A stretch of DNA of 64,000 bases from Tethya wilhelma (GCA_964030475.1 CAXIPT010000002.1:18062523-18126522), one strand, 5' to 3'; positions 1 to 11,989 are shown, counted from the first letter of the stretch. Notes: generated by a model from the letters alone, not told the origin. A program made the numbers and translations.

Positions 1-2622
1 TCAGACCGTGAAATAGCCTCACTGTTGGGTTACCAGAATGAGGAAAACCCACCAGTTGGGAAGTAATAGATATAGCTTGTTTGTAATAAATGTGTTGCAC
101 TGCTAACACGTTTGCCTTTTTTTTTTCTTGCTTTTTGTTTATTTTTCTTTTTTTATTTGTCAAATGTTGTTAGCAGAACATAGACACCTAGCTTATCAGT
201 AATGGACAGCTTCTTGTGTTGTATGTAAAGTAGAATATACCATTATGTTTGTATAATCACCCTTCTGTGCAATACTACATCACTGTTTATAACTTTGTAC
301 ATGCATTTTTTTTCAGGAAGCATACCTAAATGACCAATCACGGCAAATTTTGAAGACGGTCTGCAGTCGTAGAGAAACACGGAACCCTCACTGGATGCAC
401 TGGCCATGAAATTTCCATATTGATCAGATCTACCGTGCATGTTACAATCACAACAATGAAGCTTGGGCTGTGTAGGGATCGAGGGAATGAGTAAGGGTAT
501 ATACACCTGATGATCTTGACAGCCATGTTGTGCATAAACTTCTCCTCAACAAGACGAGGGTTGACTGGATCACAGTAAGAGAGGATGTAGTTAGCACCAG
601 AGGCTGATCCAACAACAGCCATGTGACAAGAAAGAGGACAGCAGACACACGAACACTGCACATTAAAATTACAATTTTTATCAGGCTGATTAGGGTGAGC
701 ACTCAGCTAACTTTGCACATAATGATAAATACCTTAGTGTTGAGATTGTAGCTTGACACGAGTGTTCCATCTTGTACATCCCACAGTTGAACCGTACCAT
801 CTTCCCTGCATGTCTGTTGGAATGAACAAAAGCTCCTTTAATAATTGTGTACACAATGTTATGCTTGTGCTGTTACTCACTATGGCATGCTTATATCCAG
901 GAGTTAGCACATCAATTCCAACAATCTGCGAGTGGAGGTGATCAGAAACCAGTGAAATGGTTTCGTTCAGTTTGTGAGGATCAACTTTCAGAATTCTCCC
1001 TTGTTCTGTTCCAACGACCATACTGGAATAGTCGAGAGACCATGCTAGAGATGTAACTGGCTGCTTGATAACCAAACTCTCAGCCAAAGTAAACTCTTCA
1101 TTCAGCTCAAAACGATAGACAATGCCATTCTAGATATGGTATTTATACAAGCCCATCACAATAACATACACTGTTCAATGGTAGATATATTCACAATACC
1201 TTTCCAGCAGTAAAAATGCTATCCCTACTGAGGGCCATTACATCAATGCAATCTTCTCCCAACATAGCGTGCCCAGTCTTAGGTGGTTCTATGACATCAC
1301 TTCTAGCATCACTTTCTTCACTAATTTTGGAAGCTAGAGACTGGTGCGAGCTAACATCTTGAGCCTGAAGATTTCAGAGAACACCATAAACCACACTACT
1401 TATTCAATATAATATACAGCAGCAGTACATACCGTCAATTGAGGATTGATTAGCACACGTACAGAACCAGAATCAAACTCTACCAAAAGTAGCTGTCCAC
1501 CAGCACATCCAACATAAATACTCTGCTTTGGAGTCCAACAATGGGACATTAACTTGACAGGCTGTTTCTTTTGCATGAATTCATCGTAACTCTCCTGATA
1601 GAGGATGTCGGACATGTTGGGAGGATTGACGAGGGACACCCCGTGGTCTATGAGAGTGTCCTTTCTTTTCAGAGTTGACTTCAGTCGAGGTCCACTGCTA
1701 GCAGGAAACAACACAGTACCAACTGGGGTGGATTTGTCGGGAACTTGTACTTCCCTGCAGTAGACAACACCAGTAAGAGAGACTAGTTCATAATACAAAT
1801 CACTGACAAGACTGGAAGCGGTCCAAAGAGTATATGCATACATATAAAATAGATACATACGTTGGTGACAGGAGGTTCTGTGCATCACACTGTTCAAGGT
1901 TCCACAGTGTGACAGAGGTAGTACCCACAAGACAGAGTTGTTTCCAGTTGAGTGGATTGAAGGAGAGCTGGCAACCTCCAGAGCTCACACTCACTTGACT
2001 GATAACACAGCATTCATTACAATCCCTATAGGTTAGATTATCATACAATTAGCACCAATAATCACTAGTTTGGAATAGTTGTGCATCAAACAAACGAACC
2101 AGAGTGTTAGTTTGAAATCAGGAACACCAGAGAGACTCGCCAGCCTTTTGCCGTCATCAGAAAAGGCCAAGCAAGTGTACTCAAGCTGTGCACCACCTTT
2201 AAAATAATCATTTGCAATTGCAATTTTGATATCCTAATTCTATTCACACATATTATTTACCTTCCAAGGTACTTTCAGTTTGATACGACGAGTAACTGAG
2301 TAAAAAGATCTTTGGGTTGAGAGTTACTTCAGCATAAGCAACTAGACCGGCTTTTGCACACACTTCAAGAGGGCCGACCCCTTGTCCCTCACTCTGGATA
2401 CTGCAAACATGTTTTCCAGTGTCTTCTACAAAGCTCAGGGTATTTCCACAGCTGTACACAAGCGTGCTGCTGTCTACATAGTGAAGTTTGAGACCTTTGT
2501 AGCCCACAGCCCATCTGAAGTAAAAATGGTTGCACATTTTAGAAATAATGCAAAAAATGTATAACTTTATTCAGCTTGAAATTTAATACTCACTTCAGTT
2601 GCAGCCTTCCGTAGAGGTCCAT
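1..2622 (-). CDS. CFAP43: WD40-repeat ciliary protein, CFAP43-like (partial, 3' end off-window)
   Basis: At least ten exons on the minus strand encode WD40-type beta-propeller blades. The start ATG is at 2620-2622. Exon 1 (2594-2622) encodes MDLYGRLQLK, is followed by a GTGAGT donor, and joins in frame to the exon starting at 2514 (WAVGYKGLKLHYVD). Later exons lie near 2100-2200, 1862-2027, 1433-1757, 1200-1365, 880-1135, 735-812, 510-658 and 324-450. Blade-like segments include VTLWNLEQCD, VQLWDVQDGT and GSVFLYDC. The N-terminal pattern (YVDSSTLVYSCGN) resembles CFAP43/WDR96, a ciliary tether-complex protein with N-terminal WD40 repeats and a C-terminal coiled coil. Only the propeller part is visible, so the coiled coil would lie beyond position 1. 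Another WD40 ciliary protein such as CFAP44 is the main alternative. It is divergent from MIC60 across a gap of about 130 bp. Confidence 0.6.
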
Positions 2623-2751
2623 TTTTGAGTTTGCTTGCTGCAGGCAATTTATTCTTTTTAGAGCCCACTGTCTATAGTCTTAGAGTTGCTAAGCAACGTC
2701 GCACGTGAGTCACATGTGGGGTACACGTGGATCTGGATCATGTCATGAAGT
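2623..2751. promoter_or_regulatory. Shared divergent promoter, CFAP43-like / MIC60
   Basis: Only 129 bp separate the two start codons. The stretch holds several E-box-like CACGTG/CACATG cores (near 2702, 2712 and 2724) and no TATA box. A bidirectional promoter is inferred from geometry alone. Confidence 0.5.
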
Positions 2752-3902
2752 ATGGCTGCTCGATTTCTCAGTTCTAGAAACTTCCTTGCAGTCTCCAGAA
2801 GAACTAATGCAACAAGTGTAAGTTAGTTTATTAAGTAAACCAAGTAAAGTGTGAGTTATTTAGCTACTGTATAAACAATTTTACCATAACTCCATTTAAC
2901 GCACACCACATACTGACATCTACAGCTCAGATCAAATCCAAAGCACATTATCAGATGGCAATCATCAGAGACACCAAGTGGAAGTACAAGTGCTGCCCGT
3001 GTGATTGTTCTTGGTCTCACTGCGTCTGGAGTGGTAGTTGGTAGTGGACTGGTCTATGCGAACTATGACCCCACCTTCAAAGAGAGAGTGAACGACTATA
3101 TGCCTGGCTTTGGTAGTGCTGCAGACTATGTTGCCGATAAATGGATTAATCTCGTCGATTATTTTAAACCGAATTTGGAGGGCAAACCAGATTCAAGTAC
3201 GATACCACCTTTGATTAAAACTTCAAAGCCAAAGCTGCCTACGAATACTCCAAAAACTTCTCCAAGCTCACCTCAAGGGAAGCCTACTAGTAAACCATTA
3301 CCTGAGAAAAAGAAAGAAGAACAATCAAGTCTAAACGAGGTACAACAATCTGACACCCCAGATGATGTAGAGTCCACTCAAACGTCAATCGAACCCAAAC
3401 AAGCAAGGGAAGAAGCAGTTCCTGTTGAACATGAGTCCAAACTGCCCACTGTAGCAACAGAGACAGATGGATCTAAACAGAGCACAGAGCCAGCTTCTAA
3501 AGATGACATAATCCCTACAACAGGTAAAAAAGGTCAAGCTGATCAGCCTTCGGTTACAGCCACACCACCGAGCCCTCCTAAAGTTGAAGATTCAGCTCCT
3601 CCACTGCCTTCTGATGAGAGTAGCAACACAGCATCTCCAAAAGTAGAAATCAACCCTGCTGAAAAAATCACAGCTGAGCTAGTTGAGCCTACTTCTGAAG
3701 AAGTATGCAATACATGTTCTTTTACTATCAACTGATGTTTAGATTTGTGATACACAGGTTGATACATCGGTTGAGGGGGCAGTAGCTTCAGTAAAGGAAG
3801 CAACAGCCAAGGCTGCACAGGAGATAATGTCAGAGCAGATTAAAGAGCACCAGGCTGCACAGACTTCGGACAAACATTTTGAGTGGCTCAAGGACTCAGC
3901 AC

Positions 3903-3954
<52 letters not shown>

Positions 3955-5924
3955 GCACGTGCGCGTGTGCGTGTGTGTGTGTGTGTGTGTGTTTGCGTAT
4001 TATGTGTACATTGAAGTAAGTGGTTACTCTTGTGTTCTGTTTTTGTTAGGCTGATGCTAAGCTTCAAGAAGCATTCAAGAAGTTCAAGTCAGTCTCTGAG
4101 CAAGTGCTACATTTGCAGCAGATACTCACTAATGCCATCAAAAACTATCACGAGAAACTGACCACTGTTTCTCAGAGTAGTACAGATGATGTATCATCCA
4201 TACAAGAAGTTGCAGGTACCTCTACCATACATAGTGGTACTATCCTAAATAAAGCACACTGTAATGTACGCACTGTACCAGGTGGAGTTGCAGAATCAGA
4301 GGAGGCAGTTGATGTAGCTAAGAAGAATCTCGAGGCGACTCAACAAGAGCACAAAGAGATCTCTGACCACCTCAAGTCAGTGATGGACGAAGCGACCAAC
4401 CTGGGATTGAAATCCAAGGTGAAGGAGTTGCAGGAGAACGTGGGCTCTCTGGTGAGTGATCTCTTGACTGGAGCGCTGGCAATAGCTGAGATTGAGTCCA
4501 ACAGTAAGGTGTTGAAGGAGTACCAGCAAGAAGTGGAGAAGAGTGAGGAACAGTTGAAGGGGTAGGTAGGCTGTGTGCTGCACAAGGGAATTACTGTATA
4601 TTGATATGTTATGTGTATTATGTGTTTAGAGAGTTGGGTACTGCATTGCCCAAGGCAGACTCTCAGCAAGAAGCTGTTATTCTAATGCTACAAAGAAGAG
4701 TTGAAATTCTTAAAGAAAGGCTAGGGAAAATGGAGAGTGATGCTTCACAGAAGCTAGTATCAGGTACATAACCTTATTTTGCCTTTCTAATATAGGCAGG
4801 AGCATTGGCATTAAGATATAGTGTTGTCTATTTCAGCTCTTGAAAAGCAGAAGCAGAGTCTTGAAAAGCTTGCTGAAGAGAAATTGCAGTGGAAGTTACA
4901 AAAACAGGAACACGAGTTCAGGAATGACCTTGAAAAGGAGGTGTGTACTTTTTACATGAATCATGTGTAAGTACAGTTTGCATTTTGTTGTTTTTCCATT
5001 AGATTCTTGAAATTGAAAGAGACTATGAGCACAAGTTGAGGGAACAGCTACGAGTCCAATCTGATGCTCATACCCAACACTTAGCCGAATCACTGCAAAC
5101 TCAGGCAGAACGTTTGGGGTCAAAGTGGATCAGTGAGCTAGAATTCAAGCTCACTGAACAAGAAACGTTCTATCAAACTGAACTGGCCAAAGCTGTTGCA
5201 AGACTTCGAGGGATTGAGTCCATGGTTGAAACAGTTGCTAATGCAGGTATGGTGTATCTCATGGTTGAACATTTTATAGTGATCTAATGGCGGTACATAT
5301 GTAAATGCAGGTGAACAGACTTATCAGCAACAGAGTCTTCGAAATGCTTGCGATTCTCTCAACACTGCTTTGGAACGAGCTGACTTGAATCCAGACTCAA
5401 CCGAACGTTACTCGTTTTCTAGTGAAGTTTCGTCCCTTCGTGAAGCAGCTCGTGGGGATCCTTTCATTCTTAGCACACTCGACTCCATTCCACTGGAAGC
5501 CACGAGCAAGACTGCCCAGGGGATACAATCTGAAGCCGCTCTCAAGGAACGATTCACCAAAGTGAAGAGAATTTGCAAGCGTGTTGCTCTTGTACCAGAA
5601 ACGGGTGGTGGTCTTGGCACCTTTGCACTGTCGTACTTGCAGTCTCTGCTCACTTTGAGTGCCTGGGACATCACTGCTAAGAAACTGGACGAGCCTGATC
5701 TATCAACGTTGGACACATTCGGTCTTCTTCATCAAGCTGAAGCTAGTTTGTATCGCGGTGATTTGGAGGGTGCTATTCGCTGTTTGAATTGTCTCAGTGG
5801 AGAGTCCAGACGGGTTGCCACCGACTGGTTGAAGGATGCCAGACTTTATCTTGAGACCAAACAAGCTATTAGTCTTATACAGAGCTACATGGCAGCCTCC
5901 AGTCTTTCCATTATCAAATCTTAG
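2752..5924 (+). CDS. IMMT: MICOS complex subunit MIC60 (mitofilin)
   Basis: Mitofilin is an inner-membrane protein that organises cristae junctions in the MICOS complex. Exon 1 (2752-2817) encodes an Arg/Ser-rich mitochondrial presequence (MAARFLSSRNFLAVSRR). Exon 2 (2926-3702) begins with a membrane segment (VIVLGLTASGVVVGSGLVYA) and then a long Pro/Lys/Glu/Ser-rich linker. Exon 3 (3758-3904) and later exons (from 4051, 4630, 4837, 5003 and 5311) form a coiled coil. The last exon carries the conserved C-terminal mitofilin signature, including LVPETGGGLGTFALSYLQSL and DLEGAIRCLNCLSGE, and ends in TAG at 5922-5924. Exon phases are consistent wherever I checked them. Intron 3 starts directly with a GT-microsatellite. 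It is unclear whether 4217-4283 is an intron or stays in frame as coding sequence. Length and domain order match the family. Confidence 0.93.
3905..3992. repeat. (GT)n microsatellite beginning at the MIC60 intron 3 donor
   Basis: The repeat starts right after the exon-terminal CAG, so its first dinucleotide is the 5' splice site. It is interrupted by CGTGTGCACGTGCGC-type variation near 3950-3967. Confidence 0.9.
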
Positions 5925-6057
5925 AACTATTATTAATTTTATGTAGTGGTGTATTTGTAACATTAACCATGTAAATTTTGGTGTGCACAAATTTGTTTGT
6001 TTATGCTGAGAAGGTTATTGAAAAAGCGAACAGCAAATGTATTATAGGTAAGATTGT

Positions 6058-6276
6058 TCAAGAGGTGTGTTCAGGAGTGGATGATCTGATAGAACTGCTA
6101 CCAGTGCCAGTTGGAGTGTTCTTTTTCTTGAAGTCGCCCAGCACTTTTCTAGGTGTCTTGAGAGGAGAACCCTTTGATGAGCTGCTGGTGTCCATTGCTT
6201 TTTGCTGCTTCATCTGTTCGTACTCTTCCAAATCTGTCATTTTGAGAGTGATGCGACTCAACTTTTGGCTCAACAT
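6058..6276 (-). CDS. CDC26: Anaphase-promoting complex subunit CDC26
   Basis: A 72-residue single-exon ORF. CDC26 (APC12) is a small APC/C subunit whose N-terminus binds and stabilises the TPR protein CDC16/APC6. The N-terminus, MLSQKLSRITLKMTDLEEYE, matches the family pattern Met-Leu-x4-[ST]-R-[LI]-x-L-K-x2-D-[LI]-E-E-[YF]-E. The C-terminus is Ser/Thr/Lys-rich and probably disordered (PLKTPRKVLGDFKKKNTP), as expected. The human protein is of similar size (85 residues). The gene converges with MIC60 (134 bp between stops) and diverges from the FERM gene. A longer plus-strand ORF covers the same DNA but has no family resemblance. The identification rests mainly on the N-terminal 22 residues. 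Confidence 0.72.
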   Translation of the reverse strand: MLSQKLSRITLKMTDLEEYEQMKQQKAMDTSSSSKGSPLKTPRKVLGDFKKKNTPTGTGSSSIRSSTPEHTS

Positions 6277-6440
6277 TTTTCAGCTCATACACGTGGAGCA
6301 AGAGTAGGCGTGGTAGGCCTAATGACGTCATTTCGTGCTGCCGCGCCCCCCTAAGAGTACGGCCCGTGGCCTTTTATTCCCAATTTCCAGTCCATTCGGC
6401 AAGCCTGAGGTGTTTTTGAGGTGTTTGAGAATTTCACAAG
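6277..6440. promoter_or_regulatory. Divergent promoter with a consensus CRE, CDC26 / FERM gene
   Basis: 164 bp lie between the two ATGs. A perfect CRE octamer TGACGTCA is at 6323-6330, followed by a C-rich GC-box-like run near 6345-6353. Known CRE/ATF sites have this sequence. Use here is inferred. Confidence 0.5.
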
Positions 6441-7754
6441 ATGTCAGAAGTAATAACATGCCAAGTGGAGGTCCTGGATGGCTCCACTGTGTCTATTGAT
6501 GTCGGGGTGAGTGGTAACAGTCAGAATATCAAGCTTAGCTAAGACAATAAAGCGTTCCAATTTGGACCCACCACGCCCTTGGACAGCCCCATGGCCTGTC
6601 CATGTCCACGTATATACCTGTGTGCTAGTACTGTAGTGTTCGAGTCTGTACTTGTTTCAGTATCCTAAAACCCACAGTGATCTGTGTTCTTAAGCCCACT
6701 AAGTCTAAGAGTCTATCTTGTCCTCTCACAAAATAAGCAAGGAGGGGCTAACAACTGCTTTCTATATCACAAGTACGTACAAACATTTAAAAGTGTCTGT
6801 TTCTCACTGTAGAAACGTGCACTTGGTGATCACCTAATGACTGAAGTCTTCAAGCATTTGTCACTGGAGGAAACAGAGTACTTTGGTCTCTCCTACCTTG
6901 ACTCCAAGGAACAAGTGGTCAGTATGCATCAGGCTACATCCTTTACTACAAATACCATCTACCTAGCAATTCAAGTGTTTCTGTTGATACGTTTTTTGTA
7001 CACAAATCCTTATTAAGTCTACCATTTTGTTGCTGTGCAAGTTAGTAGCTATCAGAAATGTTTTGGATCATTAAAGTGAAGTGTTGACACTGGCTAGGCT
7101 CTTTAGAGCACAATTAGTCTTATCAGCTGCCTAATTCTAGGACCTAATATCACCAATTATTGTATATCTCCTAGGAGACAGAGGTACCTGTATTCTCACA
7201 TACAGAAAGCCTTACAAGTACTGTACTCTGTTTGAGTATACTGTTTGTACAGTTCAGCTATTCATTAACAGTGATATACAATAAGTCAGTTATAGCATGG
7301 GCCCAGTGCTGTATTGGCCCAGGGTGGGCCAATACAGCACAGAGGCCCATGCTATAACTATAACTTACGTGCTACACGTTTGTCCCCATTAAAGCATTAA
7401 ACTCTTAGCTATTTTCCTAGGGAAGATGTACAGGTGTGTACATGGTATGTGTACATCAAACTTAGAATACAGTAGCAGTTGAAGCCTCCAAAGTAACTGG
7501 CTGGAAAAGCCATTCTCTCCTTCCTACAGGATCAATGCTAGTAACTTGAACTTGCCTGTGGAATGTATAGTGGTACTATGTGATACACTGCCCACACGAT
7601 ATGCAATGTGAGCATTGTTATGATATTGTCACTCAAGGGTCATAAAATTGTCACACATCTAATGACCCTACACTTTTTAAGCAATTTGAAGTGTAGCACA
7701 AAATGTGTGTCACATTCTCCTTAGCCTACTGTGACTCCTAACAATAATTCAACA

Positions 7755-7790
<36 letters not shown>

Positions 7791-9682
7791 ATGTACAGCA
7801 CTGGCTGGATCAGTTGAAGCCCATACGGAAACAAGTTAAACGTAAGAACTTACAATCAATTCAGACTTATAGATCTTATCGTCAGTCATCAGTAATTCCA
7901 AAGTTTATCTTTCTTCCCTGCAGGCAACAGATACAGCTTTCGATTCAGAGTGAAGCTTTATCCCATCTCACCGACCTACCTGTTTGATGAAGTAACAAGG
8001 TTAGAGACTTGAAGCATACAATGTAAATGAACTCGCTAATCCATCCCACACTTGATCCTCTGTAAATCCACAGATATTTCTTGGCACTTCAAATCAAAGA
8101 GGATCTCCTCAACCAAAAGCTCTACTGCTCTGATGAGACTCTGGCCGTTCTCAGTGGGCTCATTGTTCAGAGTGAATTTGGAGACTACGACCCGCTAGAC
8201 CACCCTGAAGGCTATCTGGACGACTTCCCGTACTTGGAGGGAAAAGATCCAGATTTTAAACAGAGAGTAGCAGGATGCCACAACCGCAACATGTGAGCTA
8301 GTATCAGTTAGTGTAGATTTCAAGTGATTCGATGAGTTTGTGTTTTGTTGCAGTGGTTTACTTCCTGCTGAGTGTGACAAACGATTTCTTGATATTGCCA
8401 GCAGATTGGATCGGTTTGGGATGGACTTTCACCCAGTCCAGGTAGACATGTGCATCAAGCTTGATGTTTGTACTCTCTCCATATTATGCTTGTGTGTGTA
8501 CGTGTTTGCCTAAGTGTAGATATTGGGATCTATGTGGTGTGTATTGCAGTCTAAACTAAGCCACTGACATTGTCATTCACACGTTTCCCTCCATGTATTC
8601 TCAAGGTCGACTATGTCACCATTTTGTTTCAGTTGGCCTAGTTGTAGTGTGATCTTATGATTTCTTTCAACGTATTATTATGACAGTTATATGATCTTCA
8701 GGACAGTGCAAGTATCCGACTGCAGTTGGGTGTTTCAGCCAAAGGAGTCACTGTGTTCTGTGGAGAGCATCCTTACCTTACACCACTCAACCATTTCCCC
8801 TGGTCAGTCCACTTTAACGTTATTCATACAGTGGGGGCAGCTGCGTATGATTGTAGTTGTGGTTACCACGGAAAGGGTGGCCCTAGAATTGACACTATGT
8901 GTCTCATCGGTGGGTAGCAGTGCATCTCCATTGTATCCTCGATGCTGTAGTGTCTTTGATATGATTATGACTAGACTAGTTCTTGCATTCCTTGCCTTAT
9001 GCACACCAAATGTGTATTGTTAACGTTTGAAGTGTCTCCCTGCTCTTTAGACACCACACTAGTCATGACTATTTAAGGTCTGTATCTGTGAGTGTAATGG
9101 TGTGTGTTGTCTCTCACTTGTGATTAGGGTACGGATATCAGCTGTGAACTTCAAGAACAAAAACCTACTGCTAGAGATGGTGCCATTGCCTGTAAGTTAT
9201 TCTTTATTGAGCTTCATGGAGAAAATCAATGAATGCTTGGTCTTGTCTTTGTCATCTTTCAGAGCCAGAATGTGGTTGAGATCCTAATGTTTGCATGTTC
9301 TTCCAAGGCGGCGTGTAAGACATTGTGGAAGTCTTGTGTGGAGCACCACGCTTTCTTTAGGTATTCATTACACCTTATCATACCAACACGAGTGCATAAT
9401 CATGTCACATGGTTTCATGATGAATGTATCACCCCAGGACTGTGAGGACAGAGACTGTGAAGCGTCCATCGGCCATTAACCTCTTCAGAAGAGGTTCCAC
9501 GTTTCGATACAGTGGTAGAACTCAGTTCAGGGTGCTACAGGACAACACGAAAGGTCGGAGGTCAAGCAGAAAATTTGAGAGGTATAAACAACAGGCTTGT
9601 GTACTCAAAATCATGTAAAATATGTGTACACTATTTATGCAGGCTGACAAGTCGAAGCTCTTCAGCACGAAAGACCATTTAA
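6441..9682 (+). CDS. FERM-domain protein of the band 4.1/FRMD type, FERM-only
   Basis: About ten exons spell out one FERM domain, a three-lobed module that binds membrane receptors and phosphoinositides and links them to cortical actin. Exon 1 (6441-6506) encodes MSEVITCQVEVLDGSTVSID (F1 lobe). Then follow EETEYFGLSYLDSKEQ, HWLDQLKPIRKQVK, an exon with PISPTYLFDEVTRYFLALQI (F2 lobe), and VEHHAFFR with GSTFRYSGRTQ (end of the F3 lobe). Phases join cleanly through to RKFERLTSRSSSARKTI and TAA at 9680-9682. The protein is therefore only about 350 residues, ending just after FERM with a short basic Ser-rich tail. Band 4.1 and FRMD3/5 proteins usually extend much further. An alternatively spliced longer C-terminus cannot be excluded. 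Intron 2 (about 6920-7797) is unusually long for this locus and contains a foldback. Confidence 0.85.
7289..7358. repeat. Foldback (inverted-repeat) element in FERM-gene intron 2
   Basis: The left arm, GTTATAGCATGGGCC with continuation TGCTGTATTGGCCCA, is the near-perfect reverse complement of the right arm ending at 7358. The arms are about 33 nt each with a loop of only a few bases. It could form a cruciform or an RNA hairpin, or be a MITE remnant. Confidence 0.8.
7757..7793. repeat. (CT)n(GT)n microsatellite serving as a polypyrimidine tract
   Basis: CT repeats followed by GT repeats run up to the 3' splice site (tacag) in front of the FERM exon that starts HWLDQ. Confidence 0.8.
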
Positions 9683-9934
9683 CTACAGTACTGCTACATG
9701 TTGACAAGATCTCTCTCTCCCTGTGCCTACATTCTCTCATTTCAATGTGTATAGTCTTGATAGTTACATAAGTAATGCTAATTAATTATGTTACTGGACA
9801 GAGAAAAACAATCTTGAGTTGTTTTGTTTTTATGCAATAAAGATTTTTATACACTAATAATTTAATTGTATGACCATTGTTAAAACTGTCATCAAGTATA
9901 AAATAATTATTTTGGTAAAGATATTGATCAGGTC

Positions 9935-11758
9935 TTATGCTCTAGATGCCACAGCTGCAGCAATGGCTGTTCCTCTTCCACATCCATCCTCTGAGAACTT
10001 CATTACAATTTTATTACCAGGAGCTAACTCATTCATGGCCTCCTTCATCCTGCACATGTATGAGAGGAACTATCGGTTTGAATTATATATAAGCTGCATA
10101 CAAGTAACTCACTTTATGCAGAATTTAGGGTGATATTTGTAGAGAGACCCATCTACAGCTACTGAGCAGTTGTCTAATTTGTTTATCTTCTTTACAAGAG
10201 CTACCACACCAGCTGCAGTGAGACGGGCAGCTCGGGTTGAGACAGCTTCACACACTATCATCACCGTTTCACAATCGGCATCTGATGCATCGATGGAAAA
10301 CTCATCTTTGAAGAGTTGCTTGCATTTACTGACGTCACTGTATGAATAACACGTAATAAATATATCTCTTGGCATGTTTCATCTAACACTTACCCGTCTT
10401 CAATCCTAGAAGCAAATGCTATAGAAAATGCTTCAAATTTATCAAACTGCTGTGAAGACTTTCCTCCAAACAGTTGTCCACTTTTGACGAGACTCTGGAG
10501 TGCCTGGCGAGTAATCTCGCCAAGGTACTTGCCTGAAATCATCTTTGCATACCTACGTCAAATCACTCAAATGTAAATAAAATCAATGCAGAAACTATCA
10601 TGCTTCAACTCAATACGTTTGCTGTCCTATGTTTAGAGCATGTTTATCCATCTCTCTGTCGTACGCTGTCAACCATGGTTCTAGCTTCCCATCATCTCCA
10701 AAGGCACCCCACTTGCAGTTGATGATCACTTGAGAGTACTTTGAGCGGTCTCCTTTGAACTTGGGAACAGCATCCAGCTGCTCTATGTAGCAGGCGTTTA
10801 TGCCTGTACCAAGGATGAGTCCCATATGACAGTTGGGATCCCTGTGTCTGAGAGCAAGCAGAATTCCTGTAGTATCATTCACCAAGGCAACAACATCCAC
10901 ATCTATATCCTAAATGGAATAAGACCAACAAATTTATTGTGATTATATGAATAAAGTATAATATTGCAATAATGCATTGTACTATTGTTAGTTCACACAA
11001 ACAGTGCTGAATTATGCACATGTCATTGTGACTAACCCCTCTTCTTTCGAATGCTTCCTGCAGCAGTTTCACCACATCTTGACCCACAGCACCACTTGCA
11101 TCCATATCCATTGCCCAACGAATGAGAGTACCAGACTTCAAACTGGTCTGATGAACAGGAAATGTCAAGTTGAATCCAAGAGGTAGCTTCTTTGTCAGTT
11201 TGTTCTCCTTGACAAACTCAGCAACACACTTTGCAATGAAGTCAAAGAGACGCTCCTGGGTTGAAGTTCTTGTCTCGTAATCAATCTGACATTTCTTGAC
11301 TAGAATTGGTTCCATTTTGCCATCATGGAGTTCTATACATGTGAGTTAAGAGGAAATACTGAGAACTGATGGCATTGCACAAATGAGCATGGCTATGTGA
11401 AGATACAAAGACCATTGTACATAACAGCTACTAGTGTGCAAATCAACTAACTGAGAAGTAGAACTCTGAGATTGTGGCCCCCAAGATCAAGTGCTAGAAA
11501 GTCTCCCTGTTCAGATCCATCGGGCAATGAATGGATGTAGGTAATAAGCATCTTTACTGTTACATCTTCTCCCTCTCTCTCCAATCCCCTCTTGAAGTCT
11601 GCAGTGATCCTACGCTCCACCTCTTTCATGCCATCTAGAGAGAGGGTGAAAGCCTCTACCACCTCTTCCTATATGTTTGTGATTGATATATACAAATTGA
11701 AATATGACGTAGATACTGCATGAATCCATCTCTAAAGTACTGTACAACTTACAACCAT
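9935..11758 (-). CDS. Hexokinase-fold protein with altered sugar-binding residues
   Basis: A single-domain hexokinase homologue of roughly 450 residues. Exon 1 is just ATG GTT (start at 11756-11758, followed by GTAAGT). Later exons carry LALDLGGHNLRVLLL (phosphate 1), LGFNLTFPVHQTSL, VALVNDTTG (catalytic Asp kept), GLILGTGINACYIE, WGAFGDDGKLEPW, VDGSLYKYHPKF and EDGCGRGTAIAAAVA (nucleotide site), with the stop at 9935-9937. Compared with human glucokinase, four hexose contacts differ. T168-K169 is Ala-Met (codons 11109-11114), E256 is Lys (codon 10712-10714), and E290 is Ala (codon 10546-10548). S151 is Thr, while N204, D205 and N231 are kept. The Thr of the DLGGTN loop is His. Ordinary glucose phosphorylation is therefore doubtful. 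It may be a pseudoenzyme, a sensor, or an enzyme with a changed substrate. It is divergent from the UGT gene. Confidence 0.85.
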
Positions 11759-11989
11759 GCTTCACTATGATCAGTACTGGGATCAGGCCAACTTATCAGC
11801 TCAAAGAAAGCTCATGTGCACGTGGCAGCCCCGCCCATTTTAGTAACATTTATTTCCTGTCGTGCATGTCATCATAAGCACACAATCATGCGCATATGCA
11901 CAATTATTAATGATGATGCAGCATGATGTATATATATACTCATCCCCATCCCATCCCGGAACTAAACAAATTGGACAACGTGGTAAAAC
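11759..11989. promoter_or_regulatory. Divergent promoter, hexokinase-like / UGT (first copy)
   Basis: 231 bp separate the start codons. A TATATATA stretch at 11929-11938 lies about 50 bp upstream of the UGT ATG and suits a TATA box in the plus direction. A second copy of this region, with small indels, is at 12962-13197. Confidence 0.5.

Noticed and set aside
5978..6307. 109-codon plus-strand ORF overlapping CDC26
   Set aside because: It is antisense to an ORF with a recognisable CDC26 N-terminus and has no family resemblance itself.
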